Assembly (NCBI GenBank): GCA_947179485.1
Contig: OX359249.1
Location: 4,898,001 to 4,962,000, forward strand
Origin: Allacma fusca
Taxonomy: Eukaryota > Arthropoda > Collembola > Symphypleona > Sminthuridae
Length of the DNA: 64,000 nucleotides
Reading direction: 5' to 3'
Position numbers and translations under genes: made by a program. This document shows positions 1-12,570 of this stretch, one piece after another. The stretch's first letter is position 1. Every line of letters begins with the position of its first letter. The notes under the pieces are model-generated. The model was not told where the DNA came from. It ran no database searches and saw only the letters and a list, made by a program, of their open reading frames with translations.

Positions 1-1499
1 ATAATTTTGGGAATGACTCTATACTGTGTACCATATTTAGGGTAATAATTATTGGACAATATTTATAGTAAATTTAAATAGGTACCTGGTCGTGTTCTCA
101 AACTCAGAACAATTATTAAATTTGGGCGGAATTCAGCATCGTCACGATAACGTACAAGCGTTTTACCACATGCTTTAAAGGTATTTCCCAATTCGGGCCC
201 CACTCATTGGGGTTCCGTATTTTTCGGATTTTGTCCCATATTTTGAGTGTCAATAGTATTTTTTCCGGAATCAGAAACCTTGTACCCAATCCGGTCCCGA
301 AAATTTCAGGTGTCAAAATGTATTTCTCCAGTTGCTACAGTTCCGGTTAATGCCCGTTTAAAGGACAAGCACGAAGCAGGCTTTACGAGAAGATTCCCTC
401 TTAAATGTATTCACTTACTTTGATTTGTCATCCCTTGAAATTTTATGCGCCGTATAGAAAAAATCCTTGCGGAAGTTTTAAGTAAATGTAATATGTAAAG
501 TAATCTCCATTGTTGGCTCACTTGTCCAATCGTTTATGCATCGTTCCAAATCTACAGGTTTCCAAAAAAATATTCCCCCTTAGTCCCGCAATCCAATACA
601 ATAATAACCAAAAATAAAACATTCGAAAAATTAGTCTGTGCAAAAAAAAACAATTGTGGCTGTGCAGGGTAGATATGTGGATTAAAAATTAGGATGGAGC
701 TTTTTCACATCACTAATAATATGGAAAATTGAACTGTGTAACTCTGGTTGTAGATCAAATATGGTCCACAAAAAGATGCGGAAATTAACTGAAGAGTAAC
801 TTAATTGGAAGGGCAATTGGGCAAGTCAATCGGGGAAAATTCTGAAAACTGTCTTGAAAATGCAGTAAAATTTTGGAAGTATGACTTGATTGAGAGGAAT
901 ATAAATAAAGGATAGGGAAAATGAGGGAGGGGCCCTGTAGAAGTTGAGGAATTGCTAAGTACTGGCGTTATGGTTTTAAAGGAGCTTTCTCCAAGTCATT
1001 GCTCACAATGAGGGCCTTTGAGCATGAATGCGCATAAATTTTGAATAAATTCCCTGGGATTCTATTGAATACGCTGCATTGAGTAAAGTGAGAGAAAAGC
1101 ATTGGCACGACTTCAGAACAGCTTTCTCCGGCCCTTTCTCTTTCCATTTACTTTCTTTTAACGCCCCTCTCCAGCTCCCCACTGAAACTGTACGAGGAAG
1201 GCGTGTTAAGTGAAAAAAACTGCTTATCCTTTTTGGTACACCACTTGAGGGGAAATAAATCCGGGGAAGCTTCTCCTAACATTCAGTAACAACTCTTGCT
1301 TATGTTACACCAGGTAATAACAAAGTCATTTTCATACATTCACATGCAAAAACTCCTAACTCGTCTCTTTTATTCTTCTGTACAATACACAGCTACTTCG
1401 GTTGTAATTTAGCTCTTTCAACACAATTCTTTTCCACAACAGTTCCGGCCAAGCTGTGTCCAGAGTTAGGTCAAACTTTTGAGTTCAATTTCTGTGGAA

Positions 1500-2110
1500 G
1501 CTAGCACCAAATTTAGGGAGACATGTCATGCCCATTTCAGATCAAGCTGGGACCAATATTGGGTCAAACAATCGTGACAAATACCACGTCAAGCTAGGAT
1601 CAAGATTGGGTCAAACAATCGTAGCCAATACCAGGTCAACCTAAGATTAAGTATGGGTTAAACAATCGGCCCATTTCAGGTCAAGCTAGGACCAACTTCG
1701 GGTCAAACAGTCTTAAGGCCAAGCTAGGGCCAAGTTCGGGTCAAACAGTCCTAAGGTCAAGCTGGACCAAGTTCGGGTCAAACAGTCCTAAGGTCAAGCT
1801 GGACCAAGTTCGGGTCAAACAGTCCTAAGGTCAAGCTGGACCAAGTTCGGGTCAAACAGTCCTAAGGTCAAGCTGGACCAAGTTCGGGTCAAACAGTCCT
1901 AAGGTCAAGCTGGACCAAGTTCGGGTCAAACAGTCCTAAGGTCAAGCTGGACCAAGTTCGGGTCAAACAGTCCTAAGGTCAAGCTGGACCAAGTTCGGGT
2001 CAAACAGTCCTAAGGTCAAGCTGGACCAAGTTCGGGTCAAACAGTCCTAAGGTCAAGCTAGGACCAAGTTCGGGTCAAACAGCCTTAGACAATTTCAGGT
2101 CAAGCAAGGC
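1500..2110. repeat. 37-bp tandem repeat, about ten copies, in a GGTCAA-rich block
   Basis: From about 1705 to 2090 the unit CCTAAGGTCAAGCTGGACCA plus AGTTCGGGTCAAACAGT repeats every 37 bases, with nearly identical central copies (1749, 1786, 1823 and so on). The sequence before it (1500-1700) is a more diverged version of the same theme. Confidence 0.9.
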
Positions 2111-3129
2111 CCAAGTTAAACGTCAAACTTTCGTCGAAGTTTTTAGGTCAAATTTTGAAAAGCCAGGCTCAAACGAGTTAACTGCATTAATCCAGTAAAT
2201 TTTGGCAGGCGATTTTGGGTCAACATTGGTCAGTATTAGCAAAGCTTTGTCAAAATATATCAAGTTGTAGATATTAATGTTCTCAGATGCTTGTCCAGTT
2301 GGGCCATTGTAGTCGTTAATACTAGCCAAAATGCAAATTTCGTCACGCTGGGTCAACATTGGACTAGATCAGAGAAATTGGACTAAAATACGCAAAATAC
2401 AAAGCGAAAGAAAATTGATTCATGTGATACCATTCGGTCCACATGCGTTATATTGGGCAATTTGGGTCAAAGGGATGTCCAAAGGTCGCATTTGTTAGAT
2501 CCCGATTTAAAAGAGATAGGTCAAGCTTTGATATTTTGTTCAAAAGTTCGACGCAATGTTTCTGGTTTTTTATAATTTTGGCAAGGACAAACTCTCCCCT
2601 ATTTTTAGGCAGAAGAATTATCCCCGTACGTGACAAATAGTGATTTTTTTCTCCTTATTTTGGGTCACACAATTTTCATCAACATTCAAGTCACGTTCAA
2701 ATATACTTTCCCTCAAAATATTTCCGTGTGTACTGTGACCATGTGTGAAAACTATGACCAATAACTCGACTAATTTTAGCAATAAGAATATTAGTTGGAG
2801 CCGTAAATAAGAAGAGAGAGGAAATTTCTACCGCAGGGGTTTCCTCGTTTGAGGAAGCAGACATGAATAATAGAAGCTCGGAGCCAAAGTACATATTTAC
2901 TTTATGCATTTATTACCAGGCCCATGATCATGGCCATGATGAGAAATGGAAGGAACAAGGGAGGTGTGAAAAATCCGGAGTGAGGGGGAACACGACAACA
3001 GAGAACGAGCCAATCTAAATAAGCGACTGAGTTACCGTTCAGTACAGTCATAAGCGCCAGCTGAGCCCTTATTACCTGCCGCAGCTCCTTCTGGCTCAAC
3101 TTATACTCTCCCAATCAGCGCTCGTCTCA

Positions 3130-3800
3130 GTGCTAACATCAGGTCAAGTTCAGGTTAAGTGTCCACTCACAAAAGTTTTATACTTTTAATCAAGTACAAG
3201 ATCACTTGGATGGAACTTCATGACATCAGGGTGATATCTACGCAAAATTACTACTTTCAAGTGCGAGTCGATCTCAAGAGGCGGTCAATAATTTCAAGTG
3301 TGACTGAAGTTTAAATGTGAGTTAATTTCAAGTGGTGAGAGCATTCCTTTCAACCTGGGGCAAATTTCAAATACTGCAAGTATCAATAGGTCAAGTTCAA
3401 TTGAGGTCAATTGTGGGTTAAAGTTAAGGTCAAGTTGAAGGTGAGTTGGAGTTAAGTTTAAGTTAAGTTTAAGGATGGGGCAAGTAAATGTCAGGTTTAA
3501 GTTATAACTTACTGCTTTTTCAAACAACGGCGCGTAGAAATCAACTTCAATTCAATTTAAGCCGGGGTCAATTTGAAGAAAGGTAAACATAATTTTAGGA
3601 CCAGTCGAGTTCAAGTTCAGGTCAAGTTCAAGTTACAAAAATCAAATTTACAAGTTCTGGACGAGTAACCACTTTCTGTTCAAATCAAAATATAGAGGTC
3701 AAGTTCTAGTTAAGATTCGAGTAACCACTTCCTGATTAAATAAAAATAGAGGTCAAGTTCAGGTCAAGTCTCAAAATTTCAGGGAAAAGTTTGACTAACT
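3130..3800 (+). repeat. AGGTCAAG-type degenerate block, plus orientation
   Basis: AGGTCAAGTTCAAG-like words recur irregularly on the plus strand with no fixed period. No gene signals were seen in this stretch. Confidence 0.65.
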
Positions 3801-4429
3801 CAAGCTCAAAATGAAATAGCTTGATTTAAACTCCTTCGAAAATGAAATTTCCATTGAGCCACAGCAGAAGCTTGAAAATCAAGTTCAAGAAATATTGCTG
3901 TGCGACAGTGGAAAATACGGGACTTGACAGGAGCTATGACGGACTGGTTAACGTCTAATAATGACTTTTGGGTGTGCTGTTTGGAAGAGAGAATTTAAAC
4001 AAGAGGGAAAGTACAGGATGGTGATGGCTTGGATTTGATCATTGTGAGATCCCAGTTTCACAGGACATGTACATACGCACACATAGCTCCCTCTCACACA
4101 CACTTAAATCCTATCATCCACTTTCCATGCACAACCAAAGCACTCCGATGCACTTCATTTAAAATGCACTTTCCACGCACAGAATCAACTCCAGAAATTC
4201 CCACGACATTTCCACGTGTCTCTCGTTAAGAAGCTCCATCTACATACGTCATAAAAAAACATGCACAAAAATGGCCGGCATACAAATTTATCACCCCTAA
4301 TCCAAACAAGTGAACAAAATATTCCTCCCACATCTGTCGATTTTTCTCAAATATGGTCCATTGACCCAGGTCAGTACTTCCGGTCAACGGGGTCAGAAAC
4401 GCAGTGCTTACATAAGAGGAAATATCAAC

Positions 4430-4560
4430 CCTGTGCTAAGTTGAAACGCCATCAAATATTCCTCCGAGGAAAAACGCTCTTGCATTGGGGCCGTTATACA
4501 GAGACTGTACTGTACATAGGCTTTTATAACGAGAAGAATTAAACTTGGACTAAAGGGGAC
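4430..4560. mobile_element. MITE-like terminus
   Basis: GGGGCCGTTATACAGAGACT followed by GTACTGTA reads on the minus strand as TACAGTACAGTCTCTGTATA, a Tigger-like end. Only this end is recognisable. Confidence 0.2.
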
Positions 4561-4899
4561 TATATGACAAGTAATTATCTTTGCCCCTGTGGAAAAAATA
4601 TGTTGTTGTAAGAAGAAGGCCGGTATAAGGAGACTACGATTCATGAGCCACAGAGATAATTGAGCGTGTTAAGGGAAACAGGTTGAGAAAGGGAAGGGAA
4701 GGGACTTGTTCGGGGCGGAGTGTTGGGATTTGTGCTTGTAAACGTGGCGGGGGGCGTGCTTGGGAAGACATTGTAAAGGCGTAGAAATGAGGAGAGCGAG
4801 ACCTTGTGAGCACATAATTATCAGGTGGGTAATTGACGGCCGTAAAAAAGAGAAGAATCGTGAGACTCGTAAAAGGAGCATTAAGGGCCTGGAATAAGG

Positions 4900-4988
4900 T
4901 TTCAGAGAAGAGAGAGAGTGAGAGAGTGAGAGAGGGGGAGAGAGAGAGAGAGTGAGAGTGAGTGAGTGAGTGAGAGAGAGCGGGAGAA
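4900..4988. repeat. GA-rich microsatellite
   Basis: Imperfect (GA)n with GAGTGA interruptions. The minus-strand open frames through it are rich in Ser and Leu and come from the repeat. Confidence 0.85.
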
Positions 4989-5399
4989 AGCGACATGTCC
5001 CTTCTGCTCCTCCAAGCACCATAAAACACCACTGACTCACATCTCTAACATTACACGAGCAGTATAATTGATTACGTAATAATTTATAGTCTCCGAGGCG
5101 TTCAGCCCATAATCCCAGCCTTTTACACACTCCCCTATATCAAACACTACAACACAATCACACCTATAAATACCATTGCCAAAGTCAGCAGTCCAAGTCT
5201 TCATTTAACAGGAGGTCAACGACAAATCATCATCAACCAAGCCCAGTCCCTCCACAATTATTGACTCAACTTTCACTTGAATTAAACTTCAATTCCCAAG
5301 TCATGTTTTCTTTCATCACAACTCCCACTTAAATTTACTTTCAACTTATTATGGCATGAGTGATGTTAAATATTAGGGACATACATACATACATACATA

Positions 5400-5800
5400 G
5401 TGGATCAAAACTTGAAATTCAAGAACAATTTTCTAGTGAAACTCTCTCTCACTGACGAACCTCTTAACTGAAGGCACACTTGAATTTTCAAGTGAGATTT
5501 TATTTGATACAAACTTATAGCTGAATTTTTAAACGGGATTTTATAAAAAAACAACTTGAACCTGAATTATTACTGGGGAATTTTCAAGTGTGATTTTTTG
5601 TACAAAACTTGAACTTGAATTGGATGGGAATTGTCAAGTGGAAAATATTTTGATCAAAACTTGAACCTGAATAAATGTAAGAAGAATTTTCAAGTGAGAA
5701 TGGAATTTTAACTGTTACTTTAATTATCACTTAAAACTTGAACTTGACCTGCACTTGAATAATTATTCTAGTTGCATGTAATACCTTAAAATTTGAACCT
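5400..5800 (-). repeat. AGGTCAAG-type block, minus orientation
   Basis: CTTGAACTTGA and CAAAACTTGAA words recur on the plus strand, the complement of the AGGTCAAG theme. A short CATA repeat precedes it near 5380. Confidence 0.55.
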
Positions 5801-5890
5801 GACCCATGGAAATAATTGTGGGATTATTATGGAGGTGGGTGAAGGAACGTTAATAAAAGCGAGGATAAATTTTCATTTTTTTCTGGGCAG

Positions 5891-5947
5891 GAAAGTAAAT
5901 GTTTGGAGAGGTTGGCTTTGATTGCTTGGAGGGAATATGTATTGCTT
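5891..5947 (+). CDS. candidate 57-base exon
   Basis: A pyrimidine-rich acceptor (CATTTTTTCTGGGCAG) and a CTT|GTAAGT donor enclose exactly 19 codons, open in only one frame: ESKCLERLALIAWREYVLL. No partner exon was seen on this strand within several kilobases, and the surroundings are repeats, so chance is a real possibility. Confidence 0.18.
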
Positions 5948-6339
5948 GTAAGTGCGGCTAAATAGAGATGTAGTAGTTGATACGCTTGGAAGGGGTAAAA
6001 GATGAGATGGGGAAGGAGAGAGAGAGAGAGAGAGAGGTGAAATCTCGGAGGAGAGATTTAAAGCGAGAGTAAAAAGAAAGTGAAAAGGTTACAGAGTGAA
6101 CAAGTAAATTAGCAATAGTCACCAAAAGCGTACTTTTTTATGGGAAAAATTACGACTTCAGCAAAGGCCAGACAAATAGACTCGCATGAAACAACTTCTC
6201 CGAACAAGTGTACTTTTACACGTGTACAAGGCCGCGAGCAACTCTATTTCACTTTATGCATGTCCCAGAAACGGAGACCATAAAATCAAGCGCCACAGCT
6301 GGGCTCGGGTCAAGTCCTTCAAAATTCTAAACTTTTCAC

Positions 6340-7290
6340 ATCAAATCCCTCGACTTCAATTTCCAATTCGCACCTGTCTCTTCCACCCTATTCAATACAA
6401 TTTTCACTTCAAATTTCAAGTTCCTCAATCTTCAATCATTCAAGTTTGGTTTCTAGTCAACTTGACCTTGTCATAATCTATACTGTTCTACTTAAAATGT
6501 CTCTGTAAAAACTCTACCCATTAAGTATTCTCATTCTACTTGAGTTAAGATCCAAACTTGAAACTCTGACTTCAAAATTTCAGTCGCTTCAGAACTTTAC
6601 TTGAATACTTTACCTTGAATGAACTTGGCTTACAATGTGAAATTCACAGTGAACACTCACAATTAGATGAAACTCCACTCGAAATGGAACCTCAGCAAAC
6701 TTTCTAAGGAAACTTCATGAGCCCAAGTGTCCCTGACCTGAGTTTGTATTTTCAAGTTTTCTGCCCCAAGTCATTATTCAGACAAAAACTTGACCCTTCA
6801 CTAGAAACTGGTTCCAAACTTGACTCCAAACTAGAACCTGACCCCAGACTTGATCATAAACTAGAAACCAGCCCCCAACTTGACTCTAAACTAGAACCTG
6901 ACCCCAGACTTGATCCTATACTAGAACCTGACCCCATACTTGACCCTAACCTAGAACCCCATCCCAATCTTGACCCTAGAACCTAACCATACATGAGACA
7001 GACATGACCCTGAACTAGAACCCTATCCCAAACTTCTAAACTCGAACATCACCCTAGCTAAAACTGAAGCAACAAGATTGCTTACGACTCCTGACCACAC
7101 TTGACCTTCACTTGACCTTCACTATATCTTATTCCAACCTTAAGCCCAGGCAAACTAAATTGTCAATAGCCACTCAACTCGAAACCCCACCTCTAAATTT
7201 GAATTTCGAGACTTGTACTTAGAGCCTAAGTAGACAAATGAACACAAGTGTGCACTAACCCCACCTGACTTGAACTCTGTCAAGTATTAC
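6340..7290 (-). repeat. AGGTCAAG-type block, minus orientation, with a 33-bp sub-array
   Basis: ACTTGACC words dominate. From about 6785 to 6990 a 33-base unit (ACTTGACCCCAAACTAGAAC-like) repeats some six times, giving an in-frame LDPxLExxPx pattern of 11 residues that I regard as a repeat artefact. Confidence 0.65.
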
Positions 7291-8209
7291 TTAAGCTTGA
7301 GCGGAGCTATGAGAGAGACCTGGTCCTTGGAGCGGCCAATCACAGTTGTTTGCTCCACACAAGCAAACAGGAATAAATAATAGATGAGTACTCCGGCAGT
7401 TGGGAATGAAGGGAGCCAACGCATTGTTTACATTTAATTACATACAAATACATACATGCTAATATGTATGTACATTCCGAACCAGGCACAGCCTTCTACT
7501 AAATTACACTTAAAAGAGCAACATTTTTCCTGGAAATTCATGTCCCTCGCCAAAGCAGCCCATGCATAGAAAGTCCCTGCTCAATAACTCCCAACAATAA
7601 ACACCACACATATGCACACAGAACAGGCAACTCTCGCCATAACCCACTCTCTCCCAACATTTTCATCCCCAATTAAAACCATCCCAAATACACACTACAT
7701 CCTCAACAATCGTCTACATAAGCAAATAAACCGCTATACTGAGGTTCCCCTTACACAGCCCTCCCCTACAGCCCGAGCTCCCTGTAGTATTTGCATTGCC
7801 CGCATTAAAAGACACACACTTCATACCCTCCCTTACCACAACCCTACACACACACATCCCGGTACAGGCTCAGTCAACACTTGTTAACATAACAGACGCC
7901 AACCTGCTCATTACTCACATCCAAAAGGCCAACCCTTGTTATTACGGACACCCTCATATACCAGCAGTGTCTCTCTAGTTGCAAATTTACTAACAAATTT
8001 TAAATCTAATAGTTATTCCCACAATCTTAATTTTTCTCATTATTAGATGAGCACATGCATAAACTCTGGACATCAAGGATCCCCTTATAACAGCCTACTC
8101 TTTTACACGGGCAAACGGAAAAACAACTGCCGAATAATTTACGAATGAAGTCCAGTACGAACAGAAAGTCTTGCGGAAGTGTGGAGCTAAACACTTGCGT
8201 TGATGCTTA

Positions 8210-8575
8210 GAGCTCTTTATAACGGTCCCCTCATTTACTGGAAAAACCTCTTTACAGCGGTCCCTCATTTACTGGAAAAACCTCTTTACAACGGTCCCTC
8301 ATTTACTGGAAAACCTCTTTATAACGGTCCCTCATTTACTGGAAAACCTCTTTATAACGGTCTCTCATTTACTGGAAAACCTCTTTATAACGGTTCTTCA
8401 TATACTGGAAAAACCTCTTTATAACGGTTCCTTTATTTATTGGGAAAACTTATTTATAACGGTTCCTTTATTTATTGGGAAAACTTGTTTATAACGGCAC
8501 CTTGATTTACTAGAAAAACTTGTTTATGAGGTTGTCTTAGTGGATCCCTGGAGAAGGTTATAAGGGGACTGTACT
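8210..8575. repeat. 33-36 bp tandem array made of a transposon-like end
   Basis: About nine copies of a unit containing ACCTCTTTATAACGGTCCCT and then CATTTACTGGAAA follow each other, the later copies more diverged. The unit resembles the terminal repeat of TATAACGG-type MITEs, and the array ends in GGTTATAAGGGGACTGTACT, like a right-hand terminus. The repeat is near 33 bases, which creates an artefactual open frame with LYNGPSFTGKP repeats. Confidence 0.7.
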
Positions 8576-8654
8576 GCAGACGTGGGGGTTGATTTTGCTT
8601 TGAAGATGTGTGCCAGATTTGAACTGGATTTGGTGGAGTGTTTATCGTATGTGA

Positions 8655-8660
8655 GAGAGT

Positions 8661-8701
<41 letters not shown>

Positions 8702-8705
8702 GGAG
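8655..8705. repeat. (GA)n microsatellite
   Basis: A nearly perfect GA dinucleotide run of about 45 bases. Confidence 0.95.
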
Positions 8706-9049
8706 AGACAGAGGAGAGAGAGAGCCCGGTTAATTTGTTACGCTACAAAAGACTGGATACAATAAAAGCCTTGGGAAAAGTCCCCCATCAATGTTATTCC
8801 TTGCACCTGAGATTCCCGGGAGTTGCGTAAATACATGGAAAAAGGGAATGTTTCATATAAATTAAAAAGACCTTTCAAATGGAAAAACAGAGCCATGGAA
8901 AAGTTGAGCTCATTGGAACAAAGCTCGGAATAATTTCCCCAGGAGCGTATGCATTCCTTGTAAAGGGAGACTTTCAAAGGAACAGTTGTTCGAGCAATGC
9001 AAATATTCCATTCATATCCACTCAACGTTAAACTCCCCAGACAGCACTA

Positions 9050-10020
9050 ACTTCCCAGTCATTCTTCCCAAACCATCGCCCTTGGCTGTCCCAGCTAAAC
9101 AGTCACTTCACTGTCATTTAGTCACATGAGCTTCCATATTATTTCCGAAATGGGACCTTTTACAATTTCCGAGATTCCACATCCTTCCAAATCCACCTTT
9201 TTAATATGTGTTCGAAAAAAATCACAAAATAGGGTGGGATTATACCGTCCCGTACATACTGTATACATACATGCCTACATTTAAAAACATGAAGATGCAT
9301 ACAATACAATTAACAACGGGGAGCAACATTTATTTTAGACTTTGAAAAAATATTTAATTCCGAAATTTAAATAACATTTCTCAATCACATTAATTTGAGA
9401 ATGTTAACGTTAAGAAATACATTTAATTACTGAAATTTTGAAACCAAATTAAAACCTCGAGATTTTCAAAACAAATTACACATTTTCTTAAAAATTTGAT
9501 TGACAAAAAAGTTAAAGGAAATTCTTAAAAAAACGTTAAAAGGGGAAAGTCCTAAAGAATTTTTGACACTGTCACAAATGCCGACCATTTCGAAAGTTTA
9601 CAAAATTCAACGTTCTCAAACCGTCGACATTTTAAAGATTCGACGTTTTTCATTCAGTAGACATCTTAACATGTGACACTTCACAATCTCCTTTTTATAG
9701 TTTGGCATTAGCATGTCCAATTCTGCTTTTAAAAAATTAAGCACTTTGAACTCGCACTTGAATTTGAAAATACGGATATTTTAAAATTTTGACATTATAA
9801 AAATTACTTATTAAAAATTCTTTAAATTTTCAATTAATTTAGAATTGAAAAAATTGGCAATTTCAAGGCTGCTTTTGAAAACTTGGATTATTTGAAATGA
9901 ATGAAAATTGAAGTCGAGGTTTCCAAACTGACATCTGAAAAATTGTCCAAGTAGAAATATGAAAAGATGGTGCGATAAGTGTACTGAATGAAAAAAGAAA
10001 TGGAGTAGAAATTGAAATTT
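9050..10020. other. AT-rich stretch without recognised genes
   Basis: From 9.3 kb the sequence is very AT-rich, with repeated AAATTTTGAA-like words. Several short open frames exist on both strands around 9.8-10.2 kb, but none has convincing splice signals or protein-like composition. Confidence 0.5.
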
Positions 10021-10599
10021 TGAATGGCGAGATAGGTAAGCGGACGAAGGCTGAGCAGGGGGTTTTTGCCCTTTTCGTACGGGGTTTTTGTGGGTTGAGA
10101 TTTGAGATGTGCAATAGTTGGAAGAAAGATGTTTCATTCGTGGATGAGTTTGAAAGGTGGAGAGCTATCAAATCCTTGATGAAATTGATGAAATGGCAAA
10201 AGTTTGATAATCAAGCGAGCGGTACATGAGACACAATTGAATTCATCAAATTTCCACATCCATCCTCCTCCCAAGACAGTCACAAAATTCCTGTAGGAAA
10301 TGTTCTCAATCTTTTTCCAAATCCCTTCAAATGGAAATTATCCTTTCATGGTCCAGAGCACATTCTGTCAAAGGACCGGAGATGACGAAAATCGAAAAGG
10401 AGTCTTCCCAAGGACAAAGCAACAACCACCCAACCCATATGATATCTCCCAAACCCACCCAATCAACCAAACACAGCTCCATAAGTCACGCAAGTACGAA
10501 ACACTCAAATATCGAGCTCCAACTTGTCAAGTTTCATGTCAAGTCTGGTTCAACCATCACTTAAACCTTTGTAATTTTCCCATTCTTTGGGTAAATTAA

Positions 10600-11170
10600 A
10601 AGAAGGTAATGAAACTTCAAATTTCGAGTTGGGTCAAGTGCAGGTCAAATGGGTAAATTTCAACATCAGTCAAATTCGAGTGAACTCATTCTAGACTTAA
10701 CTTGAACATTGGAATACCAAATATGAACATGAAATTCGTCAACTTGACCTGAACTTGAAATTCGTTAAATTGACCTGAACCTGACTTCCCATTTAAATTG
10801 TACTGACCTTTAAATTCTTGACCTAAACTTGATTTTACATTTAAAATGCACTGTCTTTGAAATTCTTTACCTGAATTTGAATTTCACTTCAAATTGACCT
10901 GCACTTGAATTTCATTTCAAATTGACATCAACCTGAACGTCTATACGTCAAGTTGCAAGAAGTTCAAGTCGAGTTTCAAATGTTATTGGAATTCAGTTTG
11001 AATTCAGGTTCAAAAATTTCCCGGTCAAATTAAAGTTCAAGTTTCAAATGTATTTCGGGTCAAATACAAGTTTTAGTTAAGATTGAATTCAAGCTCAAGT
11101 CTGCAACTTAAAATGAAGTTCAAAGGAGGAAACGATATTCAAAGACAAGTTCCCTAGTTCAAGTTATACT
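10600..11170. repeat. AGGTCAAG-type block of mixed orientation
   Basis: AGGTCAAAT and GTTCAAGTT occur on the plus strand at the edges, and TTGACCTGAACTTGAA in the middle (about 10.73-10.93 kb). It is one of the few blocks where the orientation changes within the block. Confidence 0.55.
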
Positions 11171-11759
11171 TACAAGCAGCTTCAGTATCATGTAAAATTT
11201 AAATAAAAGTTGGGCACCCCAGCACCCTTTTCAAATTTAAGCTTTCCTTATGTCAATTGAGGACCGGATAAGATTTTTAGTTTTCCAACTCTTTGGCGTG
11301 AGGTACGGAAGTTGAGAGAGATTTGGCTGGACGGAGCTATGTGTTTGAAGGGATTGAAGGGATTTAATTTAGGTGTAAGTTCTCCTGAGAAAATGGAGCC
11401 ATGAGAATGGGTGTGGGAAGTGTGGGAGAAAGACAAGTGAGAGAAAATTTGTGGAAGATTTGGCAATGTTTCGCAGGAAGGGGAACAATGGTTGATTAAA
11501 AAGTAACATGGAGACACATGTCCTATGCAAATTCCAAATGGGAAGGGATCGGGAAAGAAACTTAATTTTTACTCCTTCGTCTTGCGTAAATCAACAGCGT
11601 AATCCTTTATATTATGCTCATCAATCCCAGGCTCCGTAAAACATTCCAAGCAAATTGGGCATTCCCATTTGTAAATCCCTGAAAACGGCCCGCAGTCAAC
11701 AAACTTTTCCCCTTTCATATTCCCTATTCATCAGTATAATAACCAATGCAAATCAACCA

Positions 11760-12570
11760 TTCGGAAATCAGACATGGTAACTCACAAACAGAAAAAAACT
11801 TCAACAGAAAAAATCTCTTCATTCTTAGAAATTCCCAAAGACGTGGTTTGTACTTATACCCACCCAATTTTACCAAAATTGTTTGCTTTCACCCAATTTA
11901 AAAAACTCTACTGCAACCCAAATTTACATTTTAACGTTATGTTTTCTACAACCCAATCTAACATTTTATACAAATTTTATGTACACAAATGCCAAAAAGC
12001 TCAAATCAAAATTTTGGGCTTTTACGAATTGTACGCTTTAGACAAATCTTGTGTCTAATACAATTTTCGGGTTTAAAAAAATTAAATAATTAAAATACTT
12101 TTTTCTAGTCTAAAATGTATGCACATTTTCTATTGTAACCCAATTATTTAGAATCTAATTTTTTTGCTATAAGACATTTTGCACAATTTTGGAATTATGC
12201 TGTTTTTTAGCCCAGATATGTTGAGTTTCAACGAAATTTGAAATTTTGACCCAATATTGCGCTTTAATTTTCTACAGAATTTTCTCGCATATGTAAATTT
12301 AGGATTTTTGCTGCATCACCCTGATTTTTTAATTAGTTGAATTTTGTTGAACCAAATATTTTGGAATTTAATATTAATTTAAATTTTTCCTTCATTTTTC
12401 TTAGGCAAATTAATTTTTCGACCTATTTCTTTTTGTTTAATGTATTTTTCGTTTTGACAACACTTGGTGGTATGCATGGTTTACAAGAGCTCAAAAGCAC
12501 TTGATACAAATTTTAAGTACACACCCAATTTTATGTTTATCTGTAATTTATATTTGACAAAAAAGTTTGC
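11760..12570. other. AT-rich stretch with recurring ACCCAATTT words
   Basis: ACCCAATTT or AACCCAA occurs repeatedly at irregular spacing between 11.86 and 12.53 kb. An open frame at 11.77-12.06 kb has no splice signals and no recognisable domain, so it is not called a gene. Confidence 0.4.

Noticed and set aside
4634..5130. Two overlapping minus-strand frames of 132 and 153 codons
   Set aside because: Both depend on the GA microsatellite, which reads as Ser/Leu/Thr repeats; neither has splice support.
6717..6986. Frame with LDPxLExxP repeats
   Set aside because: Direct translation of a 33-bp satellite unit of the CTTGACC family.
8738..9025. Minus-strand frame of 95 codons with balanced composition
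   Set aside because: No splice signals of quality, no recognisable domain, and next to a GA microsatellite; the length is within chance expectation for this window.
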